Shown piece after piece: positions 1 through 8,280 of a DNA stretch of 64,000 bases. Position 1 is the stretch's first letter, and the number at the start of each line of letters is the position of its first letter. The stretch lies in the NCBI GenBank assembly GCA_947259495.1, contig CAMYLV010000006.1, positions 62,001 through 126,000 of the forward strand, written 5' to 3'. The notes under the pieces are model-generated. The model was not told the origin of the DNA. It saw only the letters and a program-made list of their open reading frames with translations, and ran no database searches. The translations under genes and the position numbers were made by a program. The DNA is from an uncultured Desulfobacterales bacterium (GTDB lineage Bacteria > Desulfobacterota > Desulfobacteria > Desulfobacterales > JAHEIW01).

Positions 1-378
1 GGCGGTTTCCAAGGTCGCCAGTTCCTGCAACGCATCGCAAACGCGAAGCTCGATGCGCTCTTGCAGACCGGCTGTTTTAAAGTTCTTGAGCGCCCTTTTC
101 GCCATGGCCGCATCTTGCTCCAGCGTTACGACCCGACCATTGACATTTTCACAGGCGCTTGCCAGAAAAATAGCCGAATATCCGGTCGCCGTGCCCAGTT
201 CCAGGATACGTTTGGCCGCACTGACACGGGCCAGGATAAACAGAAATTCACCAACGACCGGTCCAATAATGGGGATAGCCTCACGCCGGGCTTCTTCCTC
301 CAGCTCCATCAGAAATGCGTTTCTGTCGGGAACAAACTGCGTAAAATAGGCTTCGGGATTGTCGACTATGGCGGACAT
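1..378 (-). CDS. Class I SAM-dependent O-methyltransferase, partial (3' end beyond window)
   Basis: An open frame of 126 codons runs from an ATG at 378 off the left edge, so the C-terminus is missing. The SAM-binding motif I is visible as LELGTATGYS (residues 59-68), followed by VTLEQD (84-89), whose acidic residue would bind the SAM ribose. This is the layout of the caffeoyl-CoA/catechol O-methyltransferase family. The start is well supported by a strong GAGGAG ribosome-binding site just upstream. The substrate cannot be told from this part. A palindromic repeat fragment lies directly upstream at 412-455. Confidence 0.85.
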   Translation of the reverse strand, partial: MSAIVDNPEAYFTQFVPDRNAFLMELEEEARREAIPIIGPVVGEFLFILARVSAAKRILELGTATGYSAIFLASACENVNGRVVTLEQDAAMAKRALKNFKTAGLQERIELRVCDALQELATLETA

Positions 379-411
379 GGCACCTCCTCGGTTTTGGTTT
401 TGTGCTATCGC

Positions 412-455
412 TATACCGTTTTCCATAATAATGTTCCGGAATACAGAAGTGCGGC
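412..455 (-). repeat. Fragment of AT-rich palindromic repeat (family 1)
   Basis: This is the right half of the repeat seen complete at 27239-27342, 29561-29663 and 58603-58705. It carries the end TATACCGTTTTCC and the conserved core CATAATAATGTTCCGGAATA, then diverges after GCGGCATAAG. The hairpin half is missing, so this is a degraded or truncated copy. Confidence 0.75.
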
Positions 456-500
456 ATAAGGGGCAGCGGCATCAGCAGGCCAATTTTATGGCGGTCGCAT

Positions 501-1469
501 TTAAAACAGATCTCTTTGGTCCCGCTGAATCTCATCCATATGATCGATATACAACTGAACCTGTCTTTTAAGCGCGGCAATTGGTTCCGGGTTGGCCAGT
601 TTCCAGCGGTAAAGCTCATTTTTTAACTGGCGGCTTTCCTGCGCCAGCGCATCCTTCACCTGAACTTTGGCGGGGTCCCAGAGCAAATGCGCTTCAGTGG
701 CGGCCAGATCGATTTTCTTAAAATGCCACTGGCAGTACCCGTCCCACCACTTGGAAAAAATTTCTCCGTTTGTCAGAGAACCTTCGAAAAAGAAATAGGT
801 CCATTCCAGCTGCGACTGATGAATATGGAGGTCCCGGGCGATGTCCCGCAGCACCCGCCGGCCTTCGACGGTGTGGTTATCAAAAACGACCCAGTAGGGA
901 AATTTCGGATCCGGGGCCTGGCCCTCTGTGATCGACGGCAAATGACCGGTTGCCGTCAAATAGGCGGCGGCCTGAATGACAGCTTTGTCATGTGGCAGGC
1001 CGGCGTTCTTGAAGCGGGAGGCGCTATCGATCAAGATTTTTTCAGTGGCAGATGTTTTTTGCCAGCTGATCCATTGCCAAAAATCATCGGGGCGCCGAAT
1101 GGCAGAAGCCACGACCTTGATGGCTTTATCGTCGGCGGTGTCGGTGAGCACCGTGTCGTCCCCCTGGGAAAATGCATAGGCTAAATAGCCGAGCCCGGTT
1201 GCATCACGGGCCTTGGTGGCGCGGGTTACCTGGATCAACGCCGCAACTTTACTGTGAAATTTTTTGTTGAAAATTAATTCCGTCCCCAGCGGCCAGCATT
1301 CTTCAAAGGTGATGATGGCTGTTTGGGAACGGTACCAATTCTTATCTTTTGATCCAAGAGATTCAAGAAAACTGCTGGTGGTGAGGACCAGATCGGCGTT
1401 TCCGCGCCTGACGGCCTTTTGCAGCAATGAACGATATCGTTTTTCGATTTTTGATCGGCTGGCTTTCAT
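501..1469 (-). CDS. Conserved hypothetical protein (322 aa)
   Basis: I do not recognise a named domain. The protein is soluble, mixed alpha-helical and rich in Trp and aromatic residues, with no signal peptide or membrane segment. The N-terminus (MKASRSKIEKRYRSLLQKAV) is basic; a central ITFEECWPLG and a DDFWQW stretch look like structural motifs. I chose the ATG at 1469 because the longer frame to 1580 begins with TTG and adds 37 residues that look non-coding; neither start has a convincing ribosome-binding site. It appears to be transcribed alone. Weak similarity to helical collar domains of AAA+ clamp loaders is possible but I could not support it. Confidence 0.75.
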   Translation of the reverse strand: MKASRSKIEKRYRSLLQKAVRRGNADLVLTTSSFLESLGSKDKNWYRSQTAIITFEECWPLGTELIFNKKFHSKVAALIQVTRATKARDATGLGYLAYAFSQGDDTVLTDTADDKAIKVVASAIRRPDDFWQWISWQKTSATEKILIDSASRFKNAGLPHDKAVIQAAAYLTATGHLPSITEGQAPDPKFPYWVVFDNHTVEGRRVLRDIARDLHIHQSQLEWTYFFFEGSLTNGEIFSKWWDGYCQWHFKKIDLAATEAHLLWDPAKVQVKDALAQESRQLKNELYRWKLANPEPIAALKRQVQLYIDHMDEIQRDQRDLF

Positions 1470-1662
1470 TGCAACAGCAAATTGGGGGTAATCGACAATT
1501 TCTGGTAAATCGCCTCGCAACTTGCGGAAAATCCAAAAGCGTGTCAATCGGCCGTGTAGTCGAAATATTTCTGTCGGCAATCCGTCAACCGGGGATCACT
1601 ATCCGCGGGTTTCCTTATGGCGTGCTGCGGTGGTCTGGATACCTGCAATGATCTGATCTACG

Positions 1663-2151
1663 CTAATTCCCGCCGCGAAAACCCGGCGGCTCGGGTGTAA
1701 AGACGGCGATTTCATTGTCCTCTTCGATGATGATGGTGGTCCATTGTTTGCTTGAATACCACACACCCAGTTGCTGACCCTTATGGTCTAGTATACGAGA
1801 TCCATAGGGCGGGTACCCGTAGATAATATCCATCTGGCGGATCCAGTTTCTGAGCAGCGGTACGGTGACCTCAATTTCTTTCCACAACCCCTTGCGAAGC
1901 TTGTATTGGCGCTCAATGGCTATAATGGCGTAGGGAACGGAACCCCAGCTGCTGTAATAGTATTTGTGATCGGGTAAAATCTTATGCGTTTCAAAGACAT
2001 TGGTGATGTCGCTATTGCGCTCCAATTTGCCATATTTGAGGTTAAGCCCCGGCAGCTGGAGCTCGATAGCCCCACACAGCGCGGGCAGGAGAACGCCGAT
2101 GGCGATTAATACAAGGCTCTTTGCGCGAAATTTTGAGGTTGCCGCTTGCAT
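1663..2151 (-). CDS. Secreted hypothetical protein (162 aa)
   Basis: A clear Sec signal peptide (about residues 1-27, basic start then a LVLIAIGVLLPALCGA core) is followed by a small soluble domain with many aromatic residues and repeated beta-strand patterns. It is probably periplasmic. The start at 2151 has AAGGA eight bases upstream. No known domain is recognised and neighbours give no hint of function. The gene is separated from the J-domain gene by about 250 bp, so it probably has its own promoter. Confidence 0.75.
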   Translation of the reverse strand: MQAATSKFRAKSLVLIAIGVLLPALCGAIELQLPGLNLKYGKLERNSDITNVFETHKILPDHKYYYSSWGSVPYAIIAIERQYKLRKGLWKEIEVTVPLLRNWIRQMDIIYGYPPYGSRILDHKGQQLGVWYSSKQWTTIIIEEDNEIAVFTPEPPGFRGGN

Positions 2152-2407
2152 CTGTCTGATCCTTTCCGCTTGCGTCAGTCGAATCTGGTGTGATTCACAT
2201 TTTGGCGAAGGTTTTAGAACGTGCAGCTGTCTTTCTGCAGGGCTTTTTAAGGCAGCGAATAATTCGTTTGATCCAAATTCGGTTTTTGTGTAACCCCTAT
2301 ACTAACACGCAATAATTGCATGTCAATTGTTCGGTTTTATACCGTTTAATTGCCCGATCATGATTTCAATATGCCGGTTACTATCCCGGGCGGGCGGATG
2401 TTTTGAC

Positions 2408-3211
2408 TCATTTGCGCAATTTTGATAGAAAATCCTTTACATGCTGCCGCAGCGGCTTTCGCAAATGGACCCTCAAATAAAGGTCTCCAGCCTGACCGCC
2501 GCCTTTTCCGCATTCTCCCATTCCCGCCAGCCGGATCCGCTGATCGGGTTTGGTGCCCGGTGGAATTTTAACCACCAGTTTTTTATTTTTTTTGCGTAAA
2601 TAGTAGGCATAAGGTCCTCCCTGGCGGGCTTGTTCCGGATTCAACCAGATCGTATCATGGAAATCAGCGCCGTCTTCAGGAAATTCAATCCCGCTAAATT
2701 GCCTTAATAAAAAGCGGGTGAGTTTGCCGACGCCGCCTTGCAAAGGAAGGCCGGTATGATTCATTTTGCGGGCGCGCCGGGGTCCTGTAAATATATAGCT
2801 TTTTGCAAAAAAACCGGGTTTACGGAATTCATACTGTCGATACCCCTGTCCATAAAATTCTTTGAAAATTTCATCAAATCCTCTTAATCCGAACGCCCGG
2901 GCCATCTGTTCTAATATTTGATTGATATCTGAGCCGCTGAAGATATCCTGCTCGGAGTAGTTCTGCCTGAACTGGCTGTAAGCAGATGAGCCGAATTGTT
3001 GCCGCAGGGTGTCATATTCGCGACGCTTATCCGCATCCGACAAAACGGCATAGGCCTCATTGACACTTTTCATTTTTTCGGCCGCCTCCGGGTTCTTATT
3101 GTTGCGATCCGGATGATATTGAAATGCAAGTTTGCGGTAGGCATCTTTGAGCTGTCTGGCGCTGACCTTCTGATCCACGCCTAAAATCTGATAATAGTCA
3201 CTTTGCGACAT
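2408..3211 (-). CDS. J-domain (DnaJ-type) co-chaperone
   Basis: Residues 4-70 form a J domain with the HPD tripeptide at 33-35, which stimulates DnaK ATPase. The zinc-finger and Gly/Phe-rich regions of classical DnaJ are missing. The C-terminal third (about 190-260) resembles the last beta domain of DnaJ/CbpA ([15 protein letters not shown], then GDLYLRVHL). At 267 aa it is shorter than DnaJ (about 375 aa), so it is a specialised co-chaperone. Its start lies 14 bp after the stop of the upstream zinc-ribbon/TPR gene, so the two are probably co-transcribed and may act together on client proteins. Confidence 0.88.
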   Translation of the reverse strand: MSQSDYYQILGVDQKVSARQLKDAYRKLAFQYHPDRNNKNPEAAEKMKSVNEAYAVLSDADKRREYDTLRQQFGSSAYSQFRQNYSEQDIFSGSDINQILEQMARAFGLRGFDEIFKEFYGQGYRQYEFRKPGFFAKSYIFTGPRRARKMNHTGLPLQGGVGKLTRFLLRQFSGIEFPEDGADFHDTIWLNPEQARQGGPYAYYLRKKNKKLVVKIPPGTKPDQRIRLAGMGECGKGGGQAGDLYLRVHLRKPLRQHVKDFLSKLRK

Positions 3212-3225
3212 GCTGAATATCCATA

Positions 3226-4137
3226 TTAGCTGTTTTGGGTTAATTTAGATTCATAGCGCTTGGCATCGCGACAGCCGTCTTTGTAACCCAATTTGCAGGC
3301 TGCATTTGCATTTTCGAAGGCTTTTTGCAGGTCTCCTTTGTTAAAAAAGACTCGACCGCGCATATAGTGGGCCCAGCCGTTATCAGGTTTCAACTCAATC
3401 GATTTGTTGAGGTTTGAAAGGCTTTCATCAAATTTATTGCGGCGCATAAGCAGCCAGCCGAGATTGTCATATGCCGGACTGTAGCGTGGGTTGATGCCCA
3501 CCACCTGATTCAAATCCGCTATGGCATTGTCAAATTGCCCCATGCGAATGTAGGTGCGGGCCCGCCAGAAATAGGCTTCGTAATTTTCCGGGTTGATTTC
3601 AATTGCCAGGCTCAATTTTTCCAATGCTTCTTTGAGCCGGTTATCCTTATAGTAATTGTAACCCTTGCGCACGTGTTTTTGGGCCTGGCGTGCCTGCTTG
3701 TTCTTTGGCTGTCGCTCTTTTTGAATCTGTCCCCAAATGGATTTGCCGTAGCCTACAACGTCGTCTACCAGTTCGGAAATCATTTGCAGTGGCTGGTTCA
3801 ATGCCCCCTGGCTTATGTTCAGGGAAAAGTAAACACCGGTGGCAATTAGCGCGCATAAAACCAGCGCAAATACACATATGGCCAGGTGATCTCTGCGACC
3901 CTTTTCCTGGGGCCGCGTTGACAGTACCGGCGACATTTTATATTTTGACCGGCGACCGGACGAATCCCCATCCACTGGTGCGCGGTGCTTCTCGGTTAGC
4001 GCTTGAACCCGCCCGGTCTCGTGCACGATGCTCAGGTCCGTGCCACATTTTTTGCATGTTGTCTGGGTTGCCGGCGGAGCCGCGCCCTCCTCGGGAATAT
4101 TGCCGGCGGTTTTGCACATCGGACATACGTACTTCAT
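3226..4137 (-). CDS. Zinc-ribbon, single-TM, TPR-repeat protein
   Basis: 303 aa. Order of parts: a C4 zinc ribbon (C5, C8, C28, C31, CPMC and CKKC), a basic linker, one membrane helix at about 85-106 ([18 protein letters not shown]), then about four TPR repeats from residue 155 on (for example [19 protein letters not shown]). The ribbon is on the N-terminal side of the membrane helix and would be cytoplasmic, with the TPR domain outside or vice versa depending on topology. The start at 4137 has AAGGAG at good spacing; the longer frame to 4242 is unsupported. Probable operon with the J-domain gene. Likely a scaffold; partner unknown. Confidence 0.85.
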   Translation of the reverse strand: MKYVCPMCKTAGNIPEEGAAPPATQTTCKKCGTDLSIVHETGRVQALTEKHRAPVDGDSSGRRSKYKMSPVLSTRPQEKGRRDHLAICVFALVLCALIATGVYFSLNISQGALNQPLQMISELVDDVVGYGKSIWGQIQKERQPKNKQARQAQKHVRKGYNYYKDNRLKEALEKLSLAIEINPENYEAYFWRARTYIRMGQFDNAIADLNQVVGINPRYSPAYDNLGWLLMRRNKFDESLSNLNKSIELKPDNGWAHYMRGRVFFNKGDLQKAFENANAACKLGYKDGCRDAKRYESKLTQNS

Positions 4138-4415
4138 ATGCATCTCCTTTGACGATCCCGCCATCCGGTTGGCCGGTTTTGCCCGTTGAGCCGGCATAAT
4201 CCGTAAAATCGGAAAAATGTCTAATTTTATTCTTACGGGCAAACGGGTAACGGGTCAACAGGCTCAACCTAAACCATGTTAGAATATAATACCGATAGCT
4301 GAATTTTGTACCAGTCGGCGGTTATCATATTTTCATTAATTTTCATGCAAGGTTCAGATTATACGGAATCCTTTCTGCATTCAATCTTCTCAGCGGATTT
4401 CTGGAGTCATGCTTA

Positions 4416-5066
4416 TCAGGCGTTTTCTTTCTCCTTTACCAGATAGATGGCGGGCAGACTGATAACGGTCACCAAACCTTTCACGATGATATTTGCAAAA
4501 AAAATGGACCAGACCACCGAATGCGGCAGTACGAAACCAAATGCCACCCAGCAAAAAATCAGGCTGTCGATCGGGATGCTGACCGCATTGCTGGTGAGCA
4601 CCCGCGCCCATTGGTACTTTTGCGTGATACGAATGACCCAGAAGTGATAAACTTCGGTGTCAATAAATTCGCTGATGACTTCCGCTGCAATACTGGCGAT
4701 CACGATTCGCCACACCGGGCCCAGAATGCTCGCAAACTCCTTGCCCAGTCCCCAGACGGGATCCTGGGGCAGCCAGGCGGCAAATTGAAAGAAAGCCACC
4801 ATAAACAGATTGATGGCGGCCGCCAGAACGATGACGGTGCGTGCGGCTTTTTTCCCGAGCTCTTTATGAACCAGGTCGCGGATGGTAAACGTTAAAGGAT
4901 AGATAAAGGTCCCGGCATCAATACTGAATCCGGCAATCCTGGCAATTTTAAGACTACCGACATCTGACAGCAGCTGGGCAGCAATATACACGGAAATGAT
5001 GACCACGGCAGAGGTGGCGACGGGACTATCGGTACCGGGTTTTAATAATTTGTTATCCATCTGCAA
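4416..5066 (-). CDS. Queuosine precursor transporter (YhhQ/VUT family)
   Basis: About 216 aa with six hydrophobic segments. The conserved family features are visible: DAGTFIYPLTFTIRDLVHKELG near the start of the membrane core, then AEVISEFIDTEVYHFW and the SNAVSIPIDSLIF segment. Members import preQ0/preQ1 or queuine for tRNA queuosine synthesis in the inner membrane. The first codon is either TTG at 5066, which has GGGGAG at better spacing, or ATG at 5060. No queuosine synthesis gene is adjacent in this window, so the assignment rests on the family alone. Confidence 0.88.
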   Translation of the reverse strand: MQMDNKLLKPGTDSPVATSAVVIISVYIAAQLLSDVGSLKIARIAGFSIDAGTFIYPLTFTIRDLVHKELGKKAARTVIVLAAAINLFMVAFFQFAAWLPQDPVWGLGKEFASILGPVWRIVIASIAAEVISEFIDTEVYHFWVIRITQKYQWARVLTSNAVSIPIDSLIFCWVAFGFVLPHSVVWSIFFANIIVKGLVTVISLPAIYLVKEKENA

Positions 5067-5221
5067 TTGAAACGGCTCCCCGCCGCTGAAAGGTTTGGCG
5101 GAAATTCGTTAATGCCTGATTATTGCCTAAAATTAATGAGAATATGAAAGCCTCCGGCTTGTCCGCCTCTGGTGGACTCTTGCAAAATCCAGGTAAAAGC
5201 CTCATGTGGAACGATTGGATT

Positions 5222-5342
5222 GGTTGTTTTTAACCGGGTGCTTTGCACCCGGTTACAACCGCAACGATTAAAGCACCGAGGTGCTTTTGCCTTTCCGGCC
5301 TATGGCCGAAAAGGCAAGCCACCCGCTTCGCGGGTGGTCGTT
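5222..5342. repeat. Four-hairpin GC-rich cassette, copy A
   Basis: Four successive hairpins: H1 ACCGGGTG/CACCCGGT (5233-5253, extended by GGTTGT/ACAACC outside a bulge), H2 AAGCAC/GTGCTT (5271-5286), H3 14-bp arms 5287-5300 and 5304-5317 with one mismatch, H4 CCACCCGC/GCGGGTGG (5319-5337). Copy B at 17853-17990 has the same order and spacing, with compensatory differences in the stems. The layout suggests a folded RNA or a transposon end (for example of an IS200/IS605-like element), but no transposase or nuclease gene is nearby. The last part is inside the Nudix reading frame. Confidence 0.8.
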
Positions 5343-5911
5343 GACTCAGCAAACCGGGAGATGACCAGCCAGGCTTTCGCGTCAAACTTAAGGGTTGTAT
5401 CATTTAACAACTCCAACGCCTCCCTGGGTGAAACGAGCAGAATTTCAATCATTTCGGATGCGCTGTTGGCGCTGGTTGATGGTGCACCTTCACATTCCAC
5501 ATATACCATTGCCACGGATTCATCGGTCATGCCGGCGGAAGAGTAAATCGGCGGGCTGATTTTTGTGAAGCGGCTGACGGTTAATCCGGTTTCCTCCATC
5601 AATTCGCGGCGGGTGGCCTGCTCAACGGATTCACCCCGATCAACCAATCCGGCGGGGAAGCCATATTCATAGTCATTTAACGGCACGCGATACTCCCGCA
5701 GGATGACCATTTTATTCTCTACGGTGTGATATGGCACAATTACCACGGCATCCGGTTGCCGGTAACGGCCGGTGACGCATTTGGGTTCTTTTTGCCGGGA
5801 CGCAATTTGCCAGGATTTTTCTTCACCGGTTCTGGCGACATATTTTACATCAAACAGATTTAGCCAGCGCTCGGCGGTCAGCTTGCTCGAGTCCTTAATT
5901 TTCACCTTCAT
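5300..5911 (-). CDS. Nudix hydrolase, ADP-ribose pyrophosphatase-like
   Basis: 203 aa. The Nudix box GX5EX7REUXEEXGU is complete: G88, E94 and RELMEETGL at 102-110, which binds the metal and cuts nucleoside diphosphate-X substrates. A GFPAG motif precedes it, as in ADP-ribose/NDP-sugar pyrophosphatases. The last dozen or so residues (TTTREAGGLPFRP) are encoded inside hairpins H3-H4 of the repeat cassette, so the natural 3' end seems to have been replaced and the gene now stops in the stem of H3. The catalytic core is intact, so the enzyme could be active. The start at 5911 is the only reasonable one. Confidence 0.88.
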   Translation of the reverse strand: MKVKIKDSSKLTAERWLNLFDVKYVARTGEEKSWQIASRQKEPKCVTGRYRQPDAVVIVPYHTVENKMVILREYRVPLNDYEYGFPAGLVDRGESVEQATRRELMEETGLTVSRFTKISPPIYSSAGMTDESVAMVYVECEGAPSTSANSASEMIEILLVSPREALELLNDTTLKFDAKAWLVISRFAESTTTREAGGLPFRP

Positions 5912-6442
5912 GGGGTCATATGGCTTTTAATGTTGAATTAAGATTATACAGATCGGCCCCAGTGCGTTCAAACCGCAGCGGTCAGGCTTGGACCGAACCT
6001 GTTTTGTGAAGCAAGTGCTTCCAGTCTTCTGCCACCCTGAAAACCGATTTCCTGCATTTTTTATCCCTTTTTACGATGTCCAAATGCCTGGCGCTGATCC
6101 CGACGATAAACATATTATCTTATATCCGGACCCCTGTCAAAGTACCGTGTCGGTTTTGCCGAAAGCGCAAGCCGTGGTCCAACCTGCTGATTAAATGACG
6201 TTTATTGGTATAAACCGGGCTAAAGTTATGGGTCAGATGTGCCGATAATACAGGTTGTGAGTCGGTTTGATTGTCTATCCGTATGGTGGAGGTGACTTCA
6301 GGGCTGTGGCAAGGGGGGTATTGCCTGATTGTTTCGGATCGGATACCATTGGACGGTTCGATTCGCTGCACCGAATCCTGAATAATATTGTCAATTTGCA
6401 GATGAATGCGCAATTGCGGACGTTCATTGCCAAGGGGTAAAA
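5912..6442. other. 531-bp intergenic region without a supported gene
   Basis: Divergent spacer between the Nudix gene and the DUF5658 gene. Short frames exist on both strands but none has a ribosome-binding site or protein-like composition. Promoters for both flanking genes should lie here, though I cannot point to a convincing pair of boxes. No repeat of the two main families is seen. Confidence 0.5.
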
Positions 6443-6943
6443 ATGGCCAGTTCACCTAGTCGCAAAGACATATCCGGTTCCATCTCAGATCAAACTGAAA
6501 AGCGCTCCGGCCAGGATCGGCGCACCCATCAGTTCCCGAAACTGAAATACCTGCTATTTTCCGGTACTCGGGCCAAAGTCCGCCGTAAGGAAGATTTGCA
6601 CCATACATTTTATTTTGATCGTTACAGTTCAAGCCTTTTTGCGGCCATCGTTGCCATCCTGCTGCTGAGTGTTCTCGACGCATTGTTAACCCTGCATTTG
6701 ATCGGCAGAGGATCAAACGAAATGAACCCCATCATGTCCTATTTCCTCAAATACGGACCCTTTGCATTCATGGGGGCAAAGTATTTTCTAACCTGTTTCG
6801 GTGTTGTTATTCTGCTGTTATTTAGAAATGTTTTGCGAAAAAGATCGAATACCCACGCCCAGAACATCTTCTCCTATATCATCTGCGCCTTCGCCAGCGT
6901 TATTGTATGGGAGCTTTATTTAATTTTTTTTGTGGTATCTTAG
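6443..6943 (+). CDS. DUF5658 membrane protein
   Basis: 166 aa. A polar N-terminus containing the motif EKRSGQDRR is followed by three hydrophobic segments, with the typical DUF5658 pattern LDALLTLHLIGRGSNEMNP between the first and second. The SxxDxxxT...NPxM arrangement is the family hallmark. Function is not established for this family; it is an inner-membrane protein. The RSGxDRR motif is shared with the small protein at 56423-56611. A likely start is the ATG at 6443, after an AAGGGG sequence. Confidence 0.8.
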   Translation: MASSPSRKDISGSISDQTEKRSGQDRRTHQFPKLKYLLFSGTRAKVRRKEDLHHTFYFDRYSSSLFAAIVAILLLSVLDALLTLHLIGRGSNEMNPIMSYFLKYGPFAFMGAKYFLTCFGVVILLLFRNVLRKRSNTHAQNIFSYIICAFASVIVWELYLIFFVVS

Positions 6944-6984
6944 ATTTCTCACGCAAAGGCGTAAAAATTTTCCATACCGCTTTC

Positions 6985-7012
6985 TTGACTTTTGGGAGAC
7001 AACCCCTATTAT
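6985..7012 (+). promoter_or_regulatory. Predicted sigma-70 promoter for the zinc-ribbon gene
   Basis: TTGACT at 6985-6990, a 16-bp spacer, and TATTAT at 7007-7012, each matching the consensus at five of six positions. It lies 31 bp before the ATG at 7043, giving a short leader that contains the AGAGGAG ribosome-binding site. Confidence 0.5.
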
Positions 7013-7042
7013 TTATAAAAATTATTCACAGAGGAGCTTTAG

Positions 7043-7246
7043 ATGCCGATTTACGAGTATCAATGCAAGGCCTGTTGTCATTGTTTTGAAGCACTAATGA
7101 TGTCGTCCAGGGACCCGCAACCCGAATGCCCTGAATGTCAATGCGGGGATGTTGAAAAGCTGATGTCGGCGGGTTGTATCAGAGCCGAGGGCATGCCCTC
7201 CGGTTCAGGCGGCTTTGATGCGCCGGCCTGCAAGCCCTCCGGATGA
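7043..7246 (+). CDS. FmdB-family zinc-ribbon protein
   Basis: 67 aa. It starts MPIYEYQCKAC and has two CxxC knuckles (C8/C11 and C29/C32), then a Gly/Ser-rich tail (GMPSGSGGFDAP) as is usual for FmdB-type putative regulatory proteins. Members are small zinc ribbons of unknown function, often suggested to be regulators. The start is supported by AGAGGAG and a predicted promoter just upstream. It is a monocistronic gene between divergent and convergent neighbours. Confidence 0.88.
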   Translation: MPIYEYQCKACCHCFEALMMSSRDPQPECPECQCGDVEKLMSAGCIRAEGMPSGSGGFDAPACKPSG

Positions 7247-7359
7247 GGGATTTAAGTTTCTTTCCTCAGTTTGAGGAAAAAATAACTCAAAACCCCATCT
7301 TATTCCCTGTGAGGTTGTTTCCTTAGAACCCAGGCAGGTGCCCCACAGCCCATCCATTT

Positions 7360-7731
7360 TTACTCAAATCTTCCCTGCGCAAGCTTTGCGTGAACCTCAT
7401 TGTGATCTTCTGCTGCCGGCGGTGGCTGGACCACATGTAAGATTGTCAGCTCTGTCAGGGCCTTAACCCCTCTTTTAGCACCTTTAGGGATGACGATTAA
7501 ATCGTTTTGCCTGGCAGTCAAGCGTTCATCCCCGGCCACAACCTCTGCCTCGCCTTCGAGAATAACCAGAATCAGATCGACCGCCGGCGTATGGACCGGA
7601 ATAAACTGCCCTGTTTTAAAGTAGGCCAGGACGACCTTAATATCGGCGCTCTGGTAGACAACATTGGGAGCAAAATTTGTCTCGCCAAAGGACTTTAATT
7701 CTTTGGCATTTACTTTGACGATTTCAGCCAT
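7360..7731 (-). CDS. Small cupin-domain protein
   Basis: 123 aa. A single cupin beta-barrel: GQFIPVHTPAVDLILVILEGEAEVVAG is motif 1 and NDLIVIPKGAKRGV is motif 2. Only one of the usual His ligands is visible in motif 1 (H48 region), and the second motif lacks a His, so metal binding may be weak or absent. Such stand-alone cupins may bind small molecules. The start at 7731 has GAAAGGAG. The C-terminal EDHNEVHAKLAQGRFE tail looks specific to this subgroup. Confidence 0.8.
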   Translation of the reverse strand: MAEIVKVNAKELKSFGETNFAPNVVYQSADIKVVLAYFKTGQFIPVHTPAVDLILVILEGEAEVVAGDERLTARQNDLIVIPKGAKRGVKALTELTILHVVQPPPAAEDHNEVHAKLAQGRFE

Positions 7732-7811
7732 TTTAGACTCCTTTCTCTGAAAGCCCTCTTCTTAGAATCACCATACAGCTCGAGAGATTCAGCGAAGATC
7801 AAACTTGCCGG

Positions 7812-8105
7812 TTAAATGATGCTCATCAATCCGCCTAAAAATAAGACGAAGCCGAAGATGCCAAATGTGATCAGCATTTGATTTTTAAGAGAAAAGAAAT
7901 CATCACGCATCATCCGGTAGGAAAGCTTCACACCCGCGGCAATCGATTCCAATTCAGGCCGATGCAACCCGGTCACCTCCTGTAATGCATCCAATGTGTG
8001 TTGCGTCTTTTGCACATTTAACCTTTCCTGTTGCAGGTTGTCCGCGCGCTCAAAAGCACGCTTGCGAATTTTTTTCTGGATCTTTGTTTCTAATTTGTAA
8101 TTCAT
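7812..8105 (-). CDS. Small coiled-coil, tail-anchored membrane protein
   Basis: 97 aa. A charged helical N-terminal part with coiled-coil character (residues 1-65) ends in one hydrophobic segment (about 75-97, MLITFGIFGFVLFLGGLMSII). This is the form of DUF1640/CCDC90-like tail-anchored proteins (ELESIAAGVKLSYRMMRDD), but I hold that as a resemblance only. The ATG at 8105 follows AAAGGGGGAA; the longer 118-aa frame is not needed. Probably in the inner membrane with the coiled coil in the cytoplasm. Confidence 0.7.
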   Translation of the reverse strand: MNYKLETKIQKKIRKRAFERADNLQQERLNVQKTQHTLDALQEVTGLHRPELESIAAGVKLSYRMMRDDFFSLKNQMLITFGIFGFVLFLGGLMSII

Positions 8106-8210
8106 GGTTCCCCCTTTCCGATGTATAACATAAGCGCTTATCTCTGTTGCACAACCGACCCCTGCCATCCCGCAGAGAACGGAACGTTTTTATGACAACC
8201 GCTATACAAC

Positions 8211-8258
8211 AAAAAACGGGCTGTTACCGGAAAATGAAATTCCGGAAATGCCCGTTTG
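8211..8258 (-). terminator. Rho-independent terminator after the MBL-fold gene
   Basis: Read on the minus strand, AAACGGGC pairs with GCCCGTTT, with an inner stem TTCCGG/CCGGAA, and is followed by a run of six T. It lies about 25 bp beyond the stop of the hydrolase gene at 8281, so it ends the parvulin/hydrolase transcript before the coiled-coil gene. Confidence 0.75.
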
Positions 8259-8280
8259 GCGTGTTTAGACTTAACCAACC

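Noticed and set aside
6120-6455. 111-codon minus-strand frame in the intergenic region
   Set aside because: No ribosome-binding site, no conserved-looking pattern, and it overlaps the start of the DUF5658 gene.
7258-7285. Hairpin TTTCCTCA/TGAGGAAA as a terminator
   Set aside because: There is no T-run on either strand after the stem, so it does not qualify; it may be chance.
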